Shown here piece after piece: positions 53,401-63,049 of a DNA stretch of 64,000 nucleotides. Numbering within the stretch: position 1 is the first letter of the stretch; each line of letters begins with the position of its first letter. The notes beneath the pieces were generated by a model. The model ran no database searches. It was not told the DNA's origin and was given only the letters and a program-made list of their open reading frames with translations. Made by a program: the position numbers and the translations under genes. This DNA comes from Nocardioidaceae bacterium (GTDB lineage Bacteria > Actinomycetota > Actinomycetes > Propionibacteriales > Nocardioidaceae). The DNA lies in the NCBI GenBank assembly GCA_020636935.1, contig JACJWW010000001.1:124001-188000 (forward strand), written 5' to 3'.

Positions 53401-54585
53401 ATGGACCCGATCCGCAATCCCTATGCCCCAGGCGCCGGGCAACGCCCACCTGAGCTGGCCGGGCGTGATCAGGAGTTGGCGCAATTTGAGATCACCTTGG
53501 AGCGGATCGCGGCCGGACGACCCGACCGCAGCATGGTGCTCAGTGGACTCCGAGGCGTCGGCAAGACTGTACTGCTCAACAGTCTGCGGTCAATGGCAGT
53601 CAATCGCGCATGGGGCACCGGCAAGCTTGAGGCTCGCCCTGAGCAGTCGATCCGGATCGGCATCGCCCAAGCCACTCACCAGGCAATTCGTGACATCGCC
53701 CATCGCCATCGCGACCAAGAGGCCGTGGAGCGCACTCTCGGCAGCCTCAAAGCCTTTGCTTTGCGTACGCCGCACAAAGACCGCGCAGCCCGGAGTTGGC
53801 AGCCACCCATCGACGTACCCGCGACGAGGGGCCGCGCCGACTCCGGTGACTTCGAGCTTGATCTCAACGAGCTCTTCTCCGACATCGCAGCCTTGGCGGG
53901 CGATTTGAATGTCGGAATTGCTTTGTTCATCGACGAGATGCAGGACATCTCTCCAGCCGAGTTGGGAGCACTTTGCGGCGCTTGTCATGAGATGAGCCAG
54001 CAGCGCGCCGCCTTGATCGTGGTCGGGGCAGGGCTTCCCCATCTACCGGTCGCGTTGGCTGCCTCGCGCTCATACGCCGAGCGGCTTTTCCGCTATGTCA
54101 GCGTCGATCGCCTTCCTCGGGAAATGGCTGAGCGGGCCTGGCGTTTGCCTGCTGCCACCGAAGAAGTCGATTTTGAGCCCAAGGCACTCGATGAGCTGTT
54201 CCGGCTCACTGATGGATATCCGTACTTCGTGCAGGCCTATGGCAAGGCCACCTGGGATGTCGCTCCGACCAGTCCGATCACTTGGGCAGATGTCATCCAG
54301 GCTGCACCTGAGGCAGAGGCCGAGTTGGCCATCGGGTTCTTCGGTGCCCGCTATGACCGGGCCACCCCTGCGGAGCGCGAATACATGCTGGCCATGGCCG
54401 ACTTGGAAGACTCCGGGCCAACGATCCCGACCAGTCAGATCGCCAGCCAATTGGGGCGCAAACCCCAGTCACTGTCGCCGGCGCGAGATGGGTTGATCAA
54501 GAAGGGGCTGGTGTTTTCAGCCGAGCGAGGCACCGTCGCCTTCACCGTGCCTCACTTCGGCCGCTACCTGCGCAATCAGCGGTGA
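53401..54585 (+). CDS. AAA (ORC1/STAND-like) ATPase with C-terminal winged helix
   Basis: 394 aa. N-terminal ELAGRDQELAQFEITLERI, Walker A VLSGLRGVGKTVLLNSL, Walker B ALFIDEMQDIS, sensor region LIVVGAGLPHLPVAL, and an arginine-rich lid. The last 80 residues look like a winged helix (TSQIASQLGRKPQSLSPARD). This is the AAA_16-type ATP-binding protein common in actinobacteria; the role (DNA binding, signalling) is unknown. Stops 4 nt from the convergent glnD gene. Confidence 0.85.
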   Translation: MDPIRNPYAPGAGQRPPELAGRDQELAQFEITLERIAAGRPDRSMVLSGLRGVGKTVLLNSLRSMAVNRAWGTGKLEARPEQSIRIGIAQATHQAIRDIAHRHRDQEAVERTLGSLKAFALRTPHKDRAARSWQPPIDVPATRGRADSGDFELDLNELFSDIAALAGDLNVGIALFIDEMQDISPAELGALCGACHEMSQQRAALIVVGAGLPHLPVALAASRSYAERLFRYVSVDRLPREMAERAWRLPAATEEVDFEPKALDELFRLTDGYPYFVQAYGKATWDVAPTSPITWADVIQAAPEAEAELAIGFFGARYDRATPAEREYMLAMADLEDSGPTIPTSQIASQLGRKPQSLSPARDGLIKKGLVFSAERGTVAFTVPHFGRYLRNQR

Positions 54586-54589
54586 CCCT

Positions 54590-56809
54590 TCACGACAGCG
54601 CAACAAGTACGGCCTCAACGGCCTGCTGGGCATGGCCGGACGACAGAGGCGCTCGGTCCTTGTCCTGGAGGTAGAAGAAGTCGACGGCTTGGGGACCGAC
54701 CGTGTCCAGATGGGCTGAGGTGACAGACACCTGCACTCCAGACAAGGCGGCACAGATTTGATAGACCAGCCCCGGTCGATCGGTGGCACGCACTTCCAGC
54801 ACGGTGGCATGCTCAGAGGCCCGCGGATGCAGCATCGCGAATGGCTCGAGGCCTGCAGGTTCGGAGCGTCTGAGTCGATCATCTGCCTGCACCCTGCGTT
54901 GCGCCACTGCCTCCAAGCGTTGACGCAACTCCGCTGCGTCAAAGGCATGGGCGTCGGTGTGCCACTCGGATACTGCGACAGGCATGCCGTCCACGGTCTG
55001 TGGCCAGGCACGCGCCGTACGGATGGAGATCTTGGCCAGACCGAGCATCCCCGCGACATCAGCGAGCAGACCCAACCGTTCACCCGAGATCACTCGCATT
55101 TGAGAGCCGTCTGCTACAGCCCGGAGATCCACAATCACCTTCGTCGGATCACTCAAGACAGCTTTGGGGATGACCACGGGCTCCGGGACCCGGGCCGGCA
55201 GCTCTCCCACCTCAAGCTGGTGATGCGCCCTACGAGCCAACTCCGAGATCAGATTGGCTCGCCAGTTTGTCCACGCCTTGTCGCCGGTGGCTTTGGCGTC
55301 TGCCTGCGTCAGTGCTGTCAGCAAGTCCAGCTCTTCACGGGTCGAGATCGAGTCGGTCACCATGGCGATCGTGGCTGGATCGTCCAAGTCTCTAGTAGTG
55401 GCGGTCTGAGCCAGGAGCAAGTGCCAGCGCACAAGCGTGCCGATCACTTTGACATCTGGGTCAGGAAAGCCAATCCGCCGTGCGACCTCAATGGCGATGG
55501 GCTCGCCTGCGATCGAGTGATCCCGGCCCTGCCCCTTGCCCAGGTCGTGCAATAGTGCAGCCACGACCAACAGATCAGGGCGGGCCACCTTCCTGATCAG
55601 GGAAGAAGCCTCGACACAGGTCTCGACCAGATGTCGGTCGACGGTGTACTTGTGCACAACCGACTCGTGCGGCAACAAGGTGACCTGCTCCCATTCGGGC
55701 AACAGTTTCGCGATCGCGCCGGTCTCCTCCAAGGTCTCCCAGACTCCGCGGAGCCCATCCCCGGCCGCAAGCAACCTGACCAGACTCCCCCGGGCAGATT
55801 CGGGCCAAGGCGTCGGGAGTTCGCCGGGCTCACCGATCATGCGGGCCGCGCTGCGCGGGTCGAGCACCAAGGAGCGTTCGGCCGCTTCAGCTGCTGCCCG
55901 GAGGATCAAGAACGGATCATCCACCTTGCCTCGAGTGGAGTCCAAGACGACCTCTTCGTAGGCCACGGCGAGACCATGCCCGATCGGGGTGAGCTGCGGT
56001 CGTCGTACGCCGGTCGAGGGCGTACGACGAAGCACGGCCTCAGCACGGCGCCAGGACAGGCGCGTCAGATGGGTCATTCGACGGCCCAGCCCACGCACGT
56101 GCCTTTGGGCCGACAGTGCGTCGGGAAGGCCCAGCTCCCGCGCCAAATCGTCCCAATGCTCTGGAGCCACGCGATCTGTCGCTCTGCCGGCCACGGTGTG
56201 CAAGGCATCGCGCACATCGAGCAAGGCATCTCGGCAGCTTTCGAGCTCGCGATGGGGAATGTCGATCAGCCAGCTGGCGACCAGCGCTTTCAGCATCATG
56301 GCATCACGCAGGCCCCCGATGGCCTCTTTGAGGTCAGGTACAGAGGCGTGCGCCAACTCGCCGTACCGGCTCTCCCGATCAACCACCAGTTGGTGCAACT
56401 CAGGCAATCTGGTGCGGGCTTGTTTGCGCCAATCAGCCAAGGCAGCGGTGCGTAACCGCAGGGTCAGGCTCGGATCACCGGCGACATGACGGATGTCGAG
56501 AAGCCCAAGGGCGACCTTTGGGTCAGTGACACTCTGCAACATCTGGGAGAGCGATCGCACCGCATGATCGATCCGGAATCCAGAGTCCCAGAGGGGATAC
56601 CAGATCTGACTGGCCCAGCCTCCTAGCGGGAGGTCGTCATCATGGACAAGCACCAGATCGAGATCGCTGTAGGGAGCAAGTTGACCTCGCCCATAGCCTC
56701 CTACCGCGATGAGCGCAGCGCCTGAGTCAGGGCAACCCGCGATCCCATAGGCCCGTTGGCTGAGCTGATCTGCTTGCGCCGTGCGCTCAACTCGATCTGG
56801 TGCTGTCAT
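54590..56809 (-). CDS. glnD: [Protein-PII] uridylyltransferase / adenylyltransferase
   Basis: 739 aa. N-terminal nucleotidyltransferase site GGYGRGQLAPYSDLDLVLVHD (GG...SDxD), an HD domain (VVAALLHDLGKGQGRDHS) for de-modification, and two C-terminal ACT domains (MRVISGERLGLLADVAGML, VLEVRATDRPGLVYQICAAL) that sense glutamine. In actinobacteria GlnD usually adenylylates the PII T-loop. Third gene of amtB-glnB-glnD, 12 nt after glnB. Confidence 0.95.
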   Translation of the reverse strand: MTAPDRVERTAQADQLSQRAYGIAGCPDSGAALIAVGGYGRGQLAPYSDLDLVLVHDDDLPLGGWASQIWYPLWDSGFRIDHAVRSLSQMLQSVTDPKVALGLLDIRHVAGDPSLTLRLRTAALADWRKQARTRLPELHQLVVDRESRYGELAHASVPDLKEAIGGLRDAMMLKALVASWLIDIPHRELESCRDALLDVRDALHTVAGRATDRVAPEHWDDLARELGLPDALSAQRHVRGLGRRMTHLTRLSWRRAEAVLRRTPSTGVRRPQLTPIGHGLAVAYEEVVLDSTRGKVDDPFLILRAAAEAAERSLVLDPRSAARMIGEPGELPTPWPESARGSLVRLLAAGDGLRGVWETLEETGAIAKLLPEWEQVTLLPHESVVHKYTVDRHLVETCVEASSLIRKVARPDLLVVAALLHDLGKGQGRDHSIAGEPIAIEVARRIGFPDPDVKVIGTLVRWHLLLAQTATTRDLDDPATIAMVTDSISTREELDLLTALTQADAKATGDKAWTNWRANLISELARRAHHQLEVGELPARVPEPVVIPKAVLSDPTKVIVDLRAVADGSQMRVISGERLGLLADVAGMLGLAKISIRTARAWPQTVDGMPVAVSEWHTDAHAFDAAELRQRLEAVAQRRVQADDRLRRSEPAGLEPFAMLHPRASEHATVLEVRATDRPGLVYQICAALSGVQVSVTSAHLDTVGPQAVDFFYLQDKDRAPLSSGHAQQAVEAVLVALS

Positions 56810-56821
56810 GATGCATTGACC

Positions 56822-58509
<1,688 letters not shown>

Positions 58510-58636
58510 TGGGCCTCCTATTTGCTGGGGAATGTGTCGTCGAGGCGATCCGTCAGATCCGCCGACGTCGTTGTCGGGCAGCAAATCGCCATGGACAGAG
58601 CCTGCGCCGCACAGATTTCGGGAGGCGGATCGTTCT

Positions 58637-58652
58637 ATTTCGACCGGGTCAC
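58637..58652 (-). promoter_or_regulatory. GlnR-type half-site pair upstream of amtB
   Basis: On the minus strand GTGAC-CCGGTC-GAAAT matches the actinobacterial GlnR pattern GTNAC-n6-GNAAC in all but the last base; a further GAAAC occurs 15 nt upstream of it. It lies about 130 nt before the amtB start. Regulation by GlnR would fit nitrogen control. The 193-bp gap 58510-58701 shows no gene. Confidence 0.4.
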
Positions 58653-58701
58653 AAATCCAGCTGTTGTGTTTCGGGGAGGTGAACTATTCGGCGCTCGAGG
58701 C

Positions 58702-59118
58702 TCAAGATCGAGCGGGGAAGTCAGCTCGGGTCATCCCCACTGGGTGACCGGCTGGCCACTGCACGAGCTCAATCCGGTAGCCGTCTGGGTCAGTCAACCA
58801 GGCGGTCGCAAAGCCAGTTGCTGAGTCATGGACGACGAGGTCGGCCACGGTGACCCCAGACGCCTCCAAGCGCTGTGAAGCATCGGGAAGCGACTCGACC
58901 TGAATGACCAGATGGCTCATACCCCCAACTTCAAAGCTCTGCCCCGAAGCGTGCACGAGCTCGATGCTCACGTGAGGATCATCTGGAAGCGCCAGCATGG
59001 TGAGGTCGCCCAGCCCCGTGCCCGGCACGGCTCCGATGACTTCGTAACCGAGTGCCTCATAGAAGGCCAAGGAACGGGCGAGGTCACTGACCCTCAGACC
59101 CAAGTGCAGGGTGCGCAT
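58702..59118 (-). CDS. VOC-family (glyoxalase-like) protein
   Basis: 138 aa, two paired beta-alpha-beta modules: RTLHLGLRVSDLARSLAFYEALGY and MSHLVIQVESLPDASQRLEASGV, ending FATAWLTDPDGYRIELVQW. The metal-ligand pattern (H5, E53 in VSIELVHA, H in SHLVIQ, E in RIELVQ) is complete, as in glyoxalase I. Could detoxify methylglyoxal or be a dioxygenase/resistance relative. It starts 9 nt after the anti-sigma gene and may share its mRNA. Confidence 0.85.
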   Translation of the reverse strand: MRTLHLGLRVSDLARSLAFYEALGYEVIGAVPGTGLGDLTMLALPDDPHVSIELVHASGQSFEVGGMSHLVIQVESLPDASQRLEASGVTVADLVVHDSATGFATAWLTDPDGYRIELVQWPAGHPVGMTRADFPARS

Positions 59119-59127
59119 GTGAGCGAT

Positions 59128-59358
59128 TCAGCCCCGACCCGAGAGCAGGTCGATCAAAGTCTCGGCTTCTTCGGCGCAGGCACCACAGGCATTCAGATGC
59201 ACCTGCATAGGAAGGTCAGCATGTTGAGGGTCGGCCACCACCCGCTCGGCGTAGCGGTCGAGCCGCTCAAAGCACTCGTCACAAGACAGATAGGGGCTGG
59301 TGTCGAGTAGAAGCTTGTCGAGCAGCGTCTGGGGAAGGTCGTGGCCGTTGGTGTTCAT
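59128..59358 (-). CDS. Small zinc-finger-like anti-sigma factor
   Basis: 76 aa. The HxxxCxxC motif of zinc anti-sigma factors is visible in HLNACGAC (about 54-61), with another cysteine pair SCDECFERLD at about 25-34. No membrane segment, so it is soluble like RsrA, which releases its sigma factor on thiol oxidation. The start overlaps the sigma gene stop (ATGA), the usual pairing. Redox control is inference from RsrA. Confidence 0.75.
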   Translation of the reverse strand: MNTNGHDLPQTLLDKLLLDTSPYLSCDECFERLDRYAERVVADPQHADLPMQVHLNACGACAEEAETLIDLLSGRG

Positions 59359-60137
59359 GATGCGCTCCCTTGTGCCGGCTGATCGAGGTGGCCGCTGGCC
59401 ATCAACGACTCACGCAGACGGCGGCGTGCGTCGTGCAGGGTCTTGTACAAAGCATTTCGGTTGGTGTCGAGCCGCTCAGCCAACACGTCTATGGGCACCT
59501 CTTCCACCAGGAGCGCGAGCGCGATCTTGCGTTGATGAGGGGTCAGGTCTTCGGCAATGGCTCGGCGTACGGCGCGCGCCAGGTCGCTGCCTTGAGCATG
59601 TGCCTCAGGCGCCGCCCCGAGATCGACTGGATCCAAGGTGTCGGGCAGTGTCACTTCGCGATATCGCCAGGCTTGTCGGCGTACGGCCACACCCGCGTGA
59701 AAGACCCCGAACTTGAAAACCCAGGTGCTGAATTTGCTGCGCCCTTCAAAGGTCTCCAACTTGCCCAGCACCGCAACCATCGCGTCACTGGCAGCCTGTT
59801 GGGCGAGGTCCTCCAACTCCCCCGCACTGGCCGCGACCACTTGGTCACGCAATCGCCACACCTGGTGTCTGGTGGCTCGAAGGATGAGGTGGTGCAGTTT
59901 GGCCTGTGCTTCATGACCAGCAGGGCCAGGATCATTCAGATCTGCGACCCACTCCTCGCCAGCAGCCACGACTACAGAGTCCGACACAACGGAGGAGCCA
60001 ATGCCTTGAGCAAGATCATCACTCACGATCAGCATGTTGCCACAGGGCCCGGTAGCCACACCACGCTTCTCATCGACCAACCGTAAGCGCGGCGTCGAGT
60101 GAGGGTGATCGGCACGGACTCGATGAAGTGTCTGCAT
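59355..60137 (-). CDS. ECF-like sigma-70 family sigma factor
   Basis: 260 aa. Region 2: DLAQQAASDAMVAVLGKLETFEGRSKFSTWVFKFGVF; region 4: LTPHQRKIALALLVEEVPIDVLAERLDTNRNALYKTLHDARRRLR. About 70 residues precede region 2, longer than usual for ECF sigmas, so the true start might be internal (an ATG at 60035 exists, but without a ribosome site). Co-translated with the anti-sigma gene. Divergent from the DoxX-like gene. Confidence 0.85.
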   Translation of the reverse strand: MQTLHRVRADHPHSTPRLRLVDEKRGVATGPCGNMLIVSDDLAQGIGSSVVSDSVVVAAGEEWVADLNDPGPAGHEAQAKLHHLILRATRHQVWRLRDQVVAASAGELEDLAQQAASDAMVAVLGKLETFEGRSKFSTWVFKFGVFHAGVAVRRQAWRYREVTLPDTLDPVDLGAAPEAHAQGSDLARAVRRAIAEDLTPHQRKIALALLVEEVPIDVLAERLDTNRNALYKTLHDARRRLRESLMASGHLDQPAQGSAS

Positions 60138-60164
60138 GACATATGGGTGCTTTCCCCGATCAGA

Positions 60165-60203
60165 TTCTTACCGAGAAAAGAAAATCAATCTTCTGGGTAA
60201 GAA
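60165..60203. promoter_or_regulatory. Inverted repeat TTCTTACC-n23-GGTAAGAA in the sigma/DoxX intergenic region
   Basis: An 8-bp perfect inverted repeat with a 23-nt AT-rich centre, placed 28 nt upstream of the sigma gene and about 90 nt upstream of the DoxX-like gene. It may bind a regulator acting on both, or contain two opposed -35-like elements read by the sigma factor itself. Confidence 0.45.
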
Positions 60204-60291
60204 CCCAACACCCAGATGACACCAACCTTCGAACGCAAACACCAGATGCGCCAACGGGGCGCACTGTGAGACAGTTTGGAAGGGAAATCCC

Positions 60292-60720
60292 ATGGCAACC
60301 ATGACTTCACCCAATTCAACGATCAACTCGATTGCCGGCACGACAGGCGCTGATCGCGCATTCTTCTTGCTCCGCACCGTGTTCACGATCGCGCCGATCG
60401 CCTTCGGCCTCGACAAGTTCTTCAATCTGCTCACCAACTGGGAGTTCTACCTCGCTCCCTGGATCAACAACTTGGTGCCCGGAGATGCTCAGCAGGCCAT
60501 GATGATCGTTGGAGTCATCGAGATAGTCGCTGGCATCACCGTCGCAGTAGCACCTCGCTTTGGGGCGCTCTTGGTCGCTGGCTGGTTGGCCGGCATCATC
60601 GTCAATCTGGTGTCGATGGGATCCTTCTATGACGTCGCCTTGCGCGACTTTGGCCTCTTGGTCGCGGCCCTTGCCCTGGCCGCGCTGGCCTTCGATCGGG
60701 CCCCCAACAACGCTTCCTGA
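60292..60720 (+). CDS. DoxX-like membrane protein
   Basis: 142 aa with four membrane helices: LLRTVFTIAPIAFGLDKFF, MMIVGVIEIVAGITVAVAP, GALLVAGWLAGIIVNLVSM and DFGLLVAALALAALAF. The length and topology are those of DoxX/MauE relatives, which cluster with redox and thiol-stress genes. AGGGAAA lies before the ATG. The divergent sigma/anti-sigma pair suggests it belongs to that regulon (inference). Confidence 0.65.
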   Translation: MATMTSPNSTINSIAGTTGADRAFFLLRTVFTIAPIAFGLDKFFNLLTNWEFYLAPWINNLVPGDAQQAMMIVGVIEIVAGITVAVAPRFGALLVAGWLAGIIVNLVSMGSFYDVALRDFGLLVAALALAALAFDRAPNNAS

Positions 60721-60732
60721 GCGTCGGCCCAC

Positions 60733-60771
60733 GTCTCCCCTGCGAGCCCCTACCGCCCTCGCAGGGGAGAC
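60733..60771 (+). terminator. Strong hairpin terminator after DoxX-like gene
   Basis: A perfect 14-bp stem (GTCTCCCCTGCGAG with its complement) around an 11-nt loop, 12 nt after the stop codon. No U run follows, as often in high-GC genomes. A second, weaker GCCCCGG/CCGGGGC hairpin is at 60833-60858; the rest of the gap up to 60982 shows no gene. Confidence 0.75.
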
Positions 60772-60982
60772 TCGTCTTGGGCCACAAACAATGTGCTCAG
60801 ACGAACGGCGATCGAGCCCAGACATGACGACGGCCCCGGCACGGCGTACGACCGGGGCGCCATCAAGAAGTTGAGGGTGTTGCTGCGACCTGCCCTCTGC
60901 GGCTTCTTGACTCCAGTCAACTACTACGCGTCGTCGTTGTCTAGACCTGTTGCCAAACTGTCGCCTTCTTGTGGCTTTTCCG

Positions 60983-62317
60983 TCACCCAGCCGGAGGCAC
61001 GAAGACCTCGGGTGCGAGCGAATTCCCGGTGCCAATGGAAGCGCAATTGTTGGCGGCGGGCTTGCCATTGAAGCGGTCCAGCAAGAACATGTACGCCGGA
61101 TATCCCCACACAATTGCGGCCCCGATATGGCTCAACCCAACCTCGTGGTACTCCACGGTTGTGCCTCGATCGCAGTACTGCCGCATCAACTGCCGCACAT
61201 CACCGGCGACCATGACACCGTCACCCGTGCCGATCCCCGGGATCATGCCCCCGGTGCCTTCCATCCAGCCGCCCGTGCCCTGCACCATCTGGATCGGGAT
61301 CGTTGGAGTCGGCGCCTGTCCAAGATTGATCTTGTTGACGATGTCGACAAAGTCCGCGATCGAGTTGGGGTTTGCATAGCGTGGCTTGACGACATGCTCC
61401 CATTGCAACCAGGGGTGCGCGTAGAGCACATCGGCGATGCCGGCTACCTCGAATTTGGGGGCCAATGACTTGCCGTAGTCACTGATGTACGGGGTCATGT
61501 CAACGCCGTAGGCACGTGAGGCGCCGAAGATCGCCATCCCGGCAACTCCGGCCCAGGCGAGGCTGCCGCTGATGTACTTCAGATTGTGAGCTGGCGCGAC
61601 CAGCAGTCCGCCCGACGTCGCACCCACCAGGTCGCGATTGACATCTGGTGCGTACGACGGAGCGAGCGCCGCGGCCCAGTTGGTGCCAATCGCGCCACCG
61701 GAATAGCCGATCAGGCCGACCTTGGCCCGCTTCTTCAGGCCACCGGGCCGCAACTTGCGAGCGGCTCTGATCGAGTCGAGGGTGTTCATGCCGTAGACCG
61801 GGCCGACGGCGAAGTCAGCCTTCTGCCCCTCGGTGTCGGGCAGCAGCACGATATAGCCGTGGGTCAGCATCGGGGCGATGACCCCGGCTTCAGCAATATT
61901 GACCAGACCACCCAAGGTCAGGTCACCACGAACAGCTCGCGACGGGCCATCGTCTGGGTTCATCGAGTCGTAGAAGGACTGGTAGGAGACCGCCCGGCCT
62001 TTGAAGTGCTTGCCCTTCGGGATCAGCACTGACGTGGCATTGGCAGTGGGCTCACCCAGCGCGCTGGTGCTGCGATAGAGGATCTGCACCGCCTTGACCG
62101 GGGTCGGCAATCCCATCAAGTGATATCTCGATCTGCGGACCTTGAGCACGTCGCCTGGTTTGAACTCCGCCAATGGCTTCGCGCCTGAATAGGTGTACCA
62201 CGGGTCAGGGCCGGTCATCGGGCCAGCTGCGCTGGCGCTCGACACCGGCACGAGCAGAGCCAAGACGCCGACACACATGGCCAGCAATCCGACAGCACCG
62301 CGACGCACGAACTTCAT
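60983..62317 (-). CDS. Secreted LIP-family lipase (paralogue)
   Basis: 444 aa. The Sec signal peptide is RRGAVGLLAMCVGVLALLVP followed by SSASA. The nucleophile elbow VGLIGYSGGAIGTNWAAALA, the GTGGWMEGTGG loop and EVGLSHIGAAIVW match the lipase encoded at 21535-22872 closely along the whole length (shared ALAPSYAPDVN, NPNSIADFVD-type stretches). GGAGGGGG precedes the ATG. Likely an external esterase/lipase; the pair suggests diversified lipid use. Confidence 0.88.
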   Translation of the reverse strand: MKFVRRGAVGLLAMCVGVLALLVPVSSASAAGPMTGPDPWYTYSGAKPLAEFKPGDVLKVRRSRYHLMGLPTPVKAVQILYRSTSALGEPTANATSVLIPKGKHFKGRAVSYQSFYDSMNPDDGPSRAVRGDLTLGGLVNIAEAGVIAPMLTHGYIVLLPDTEGQKADFAVGPVYGMNTLDSIRAARKLRPGGLKKRAKVGLIGYSGGAIGTNWAAALAPSYAPDVNRDLVGATSGGLLVAPAHNLKYISGSLAWAGVAGMAIFGASRAYGVDMTPYISDYGKSLAPKFEVAGIADVLYAHPWLQWEHVVKPRYANPNSIADFVDIVNKINLGQAPTPTIPIQMVQGTGGWMEGTGGMIPGIGTGDGVMVAGDVRQLMRQYCDRGTTVEYHEVGLSHIGAAIVWGYPAYMFLLDRFNGKPAANNCASIGTGNSLAPEVFVPPAG

Positions 62318-62470
62318 CCAGGAGCCCCCTCCGAGTCGATCCGACTGCAGTGATGAGGGTCACGCAGCCAACTTTCGCGAAACTACCATGCAGTAGATAT
62401 TGGTAGGAATAGTCAACCAACCACCGTGCTAGACCAATGCCAGTCCAGCCAGTCCGGCAGCCACGCGGCG

Positions 62471-62476
62471 TACGGT
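62471..62476 (+). promoter_or_regulatory. -10 box, leaderless promoter (TACGGT)
   Basis: TACGGT, GGCCCC, then the ATG of thpR at 62483. Confidence 0.45.
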
Positions 62477-62482
62477 GGCCCC

Positions 62483-63049
62483 ATGCGGGCCTTCATCGCG
62501 ATCATGCCGCCCCAAGAGGCGATCGACGATCTAGACGATTTCCTCGACGTACGTCGTGATGCCGCCCCGTTGCGCTGGACAGACCCAGAGCACTTCCACG
62601 TGACCTTGGCCTTCGTGCCAAATCTGGCCGAGCGTTGTCTGGATGAGCTTTGCGAGCGACTGGATCGCTTCTTCACCCGCAAATCTGGCTTCGCTACTCG
62701 CATTGAGGGAGGCGGGGCCTTCCCGGATGCCACCCAGGCACGTGTGCTCTGGGCTGGCCTGGGCTTGGACGAGAGCGAACGCCAGCGCCTTGGTCGCCTC
62801 AGCCACGACACCCGCCAGGTGGCCAACAAAGCTGGTGTGGAGACCCACGGGGGGCGCTTCAAGGCCCACATCACCGTGGCCCGCACCAAGCCGACCGAGG
62901 CCAGCAGTTGGGTCCGGTTGTTGCAGGGCTATGCGGGCCCACCCTGGAACGCCAAGGACGTGGCTTTGGTGCAGTCGCAGCTAGGCGAGGGTCGCGGTGG
63001 GCGGCCGAGATATGACCGGCTGCAGAGCTTTGAGCTCAGTGGCCCCTGA
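62483..63049 (+). CDS. thpR: RNA 2',3'-cyclic phosphodiesterase (2'-5' RNA ligase family)
   Basis: 188 aa of the 2H phosphoesterase fold. Both HxTx motifs are intact: FHVTLAF (about residue 39) and AHITVAR (about 133). The enzyme opens 2',3'-cyclic phosphates on RNA ends. The ATG at 62483 begins MRAFIAIMPP, the typical family start; upstream in-frame sequence is non-coding. The 3' end overlaps the convergent transporter gene by 69 bp. Confidence 0.9.
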   Translation: MRAFIAIMPPQEAIDDLDDFLDVRRDAAPLRWTDPEHFHVTLAFVPNLAERCLDELCERLDRFFTRKSGFATRIEGGGAFPDATQARVLWAGLGLDESERQRLGRLSHDTRQVANKAGVETHGGRFKAHITVARTKPTEASSWVRLLQGYAGPPWNAKDVALVQSQLGEGRGGRPRYDRLQSFELSGP

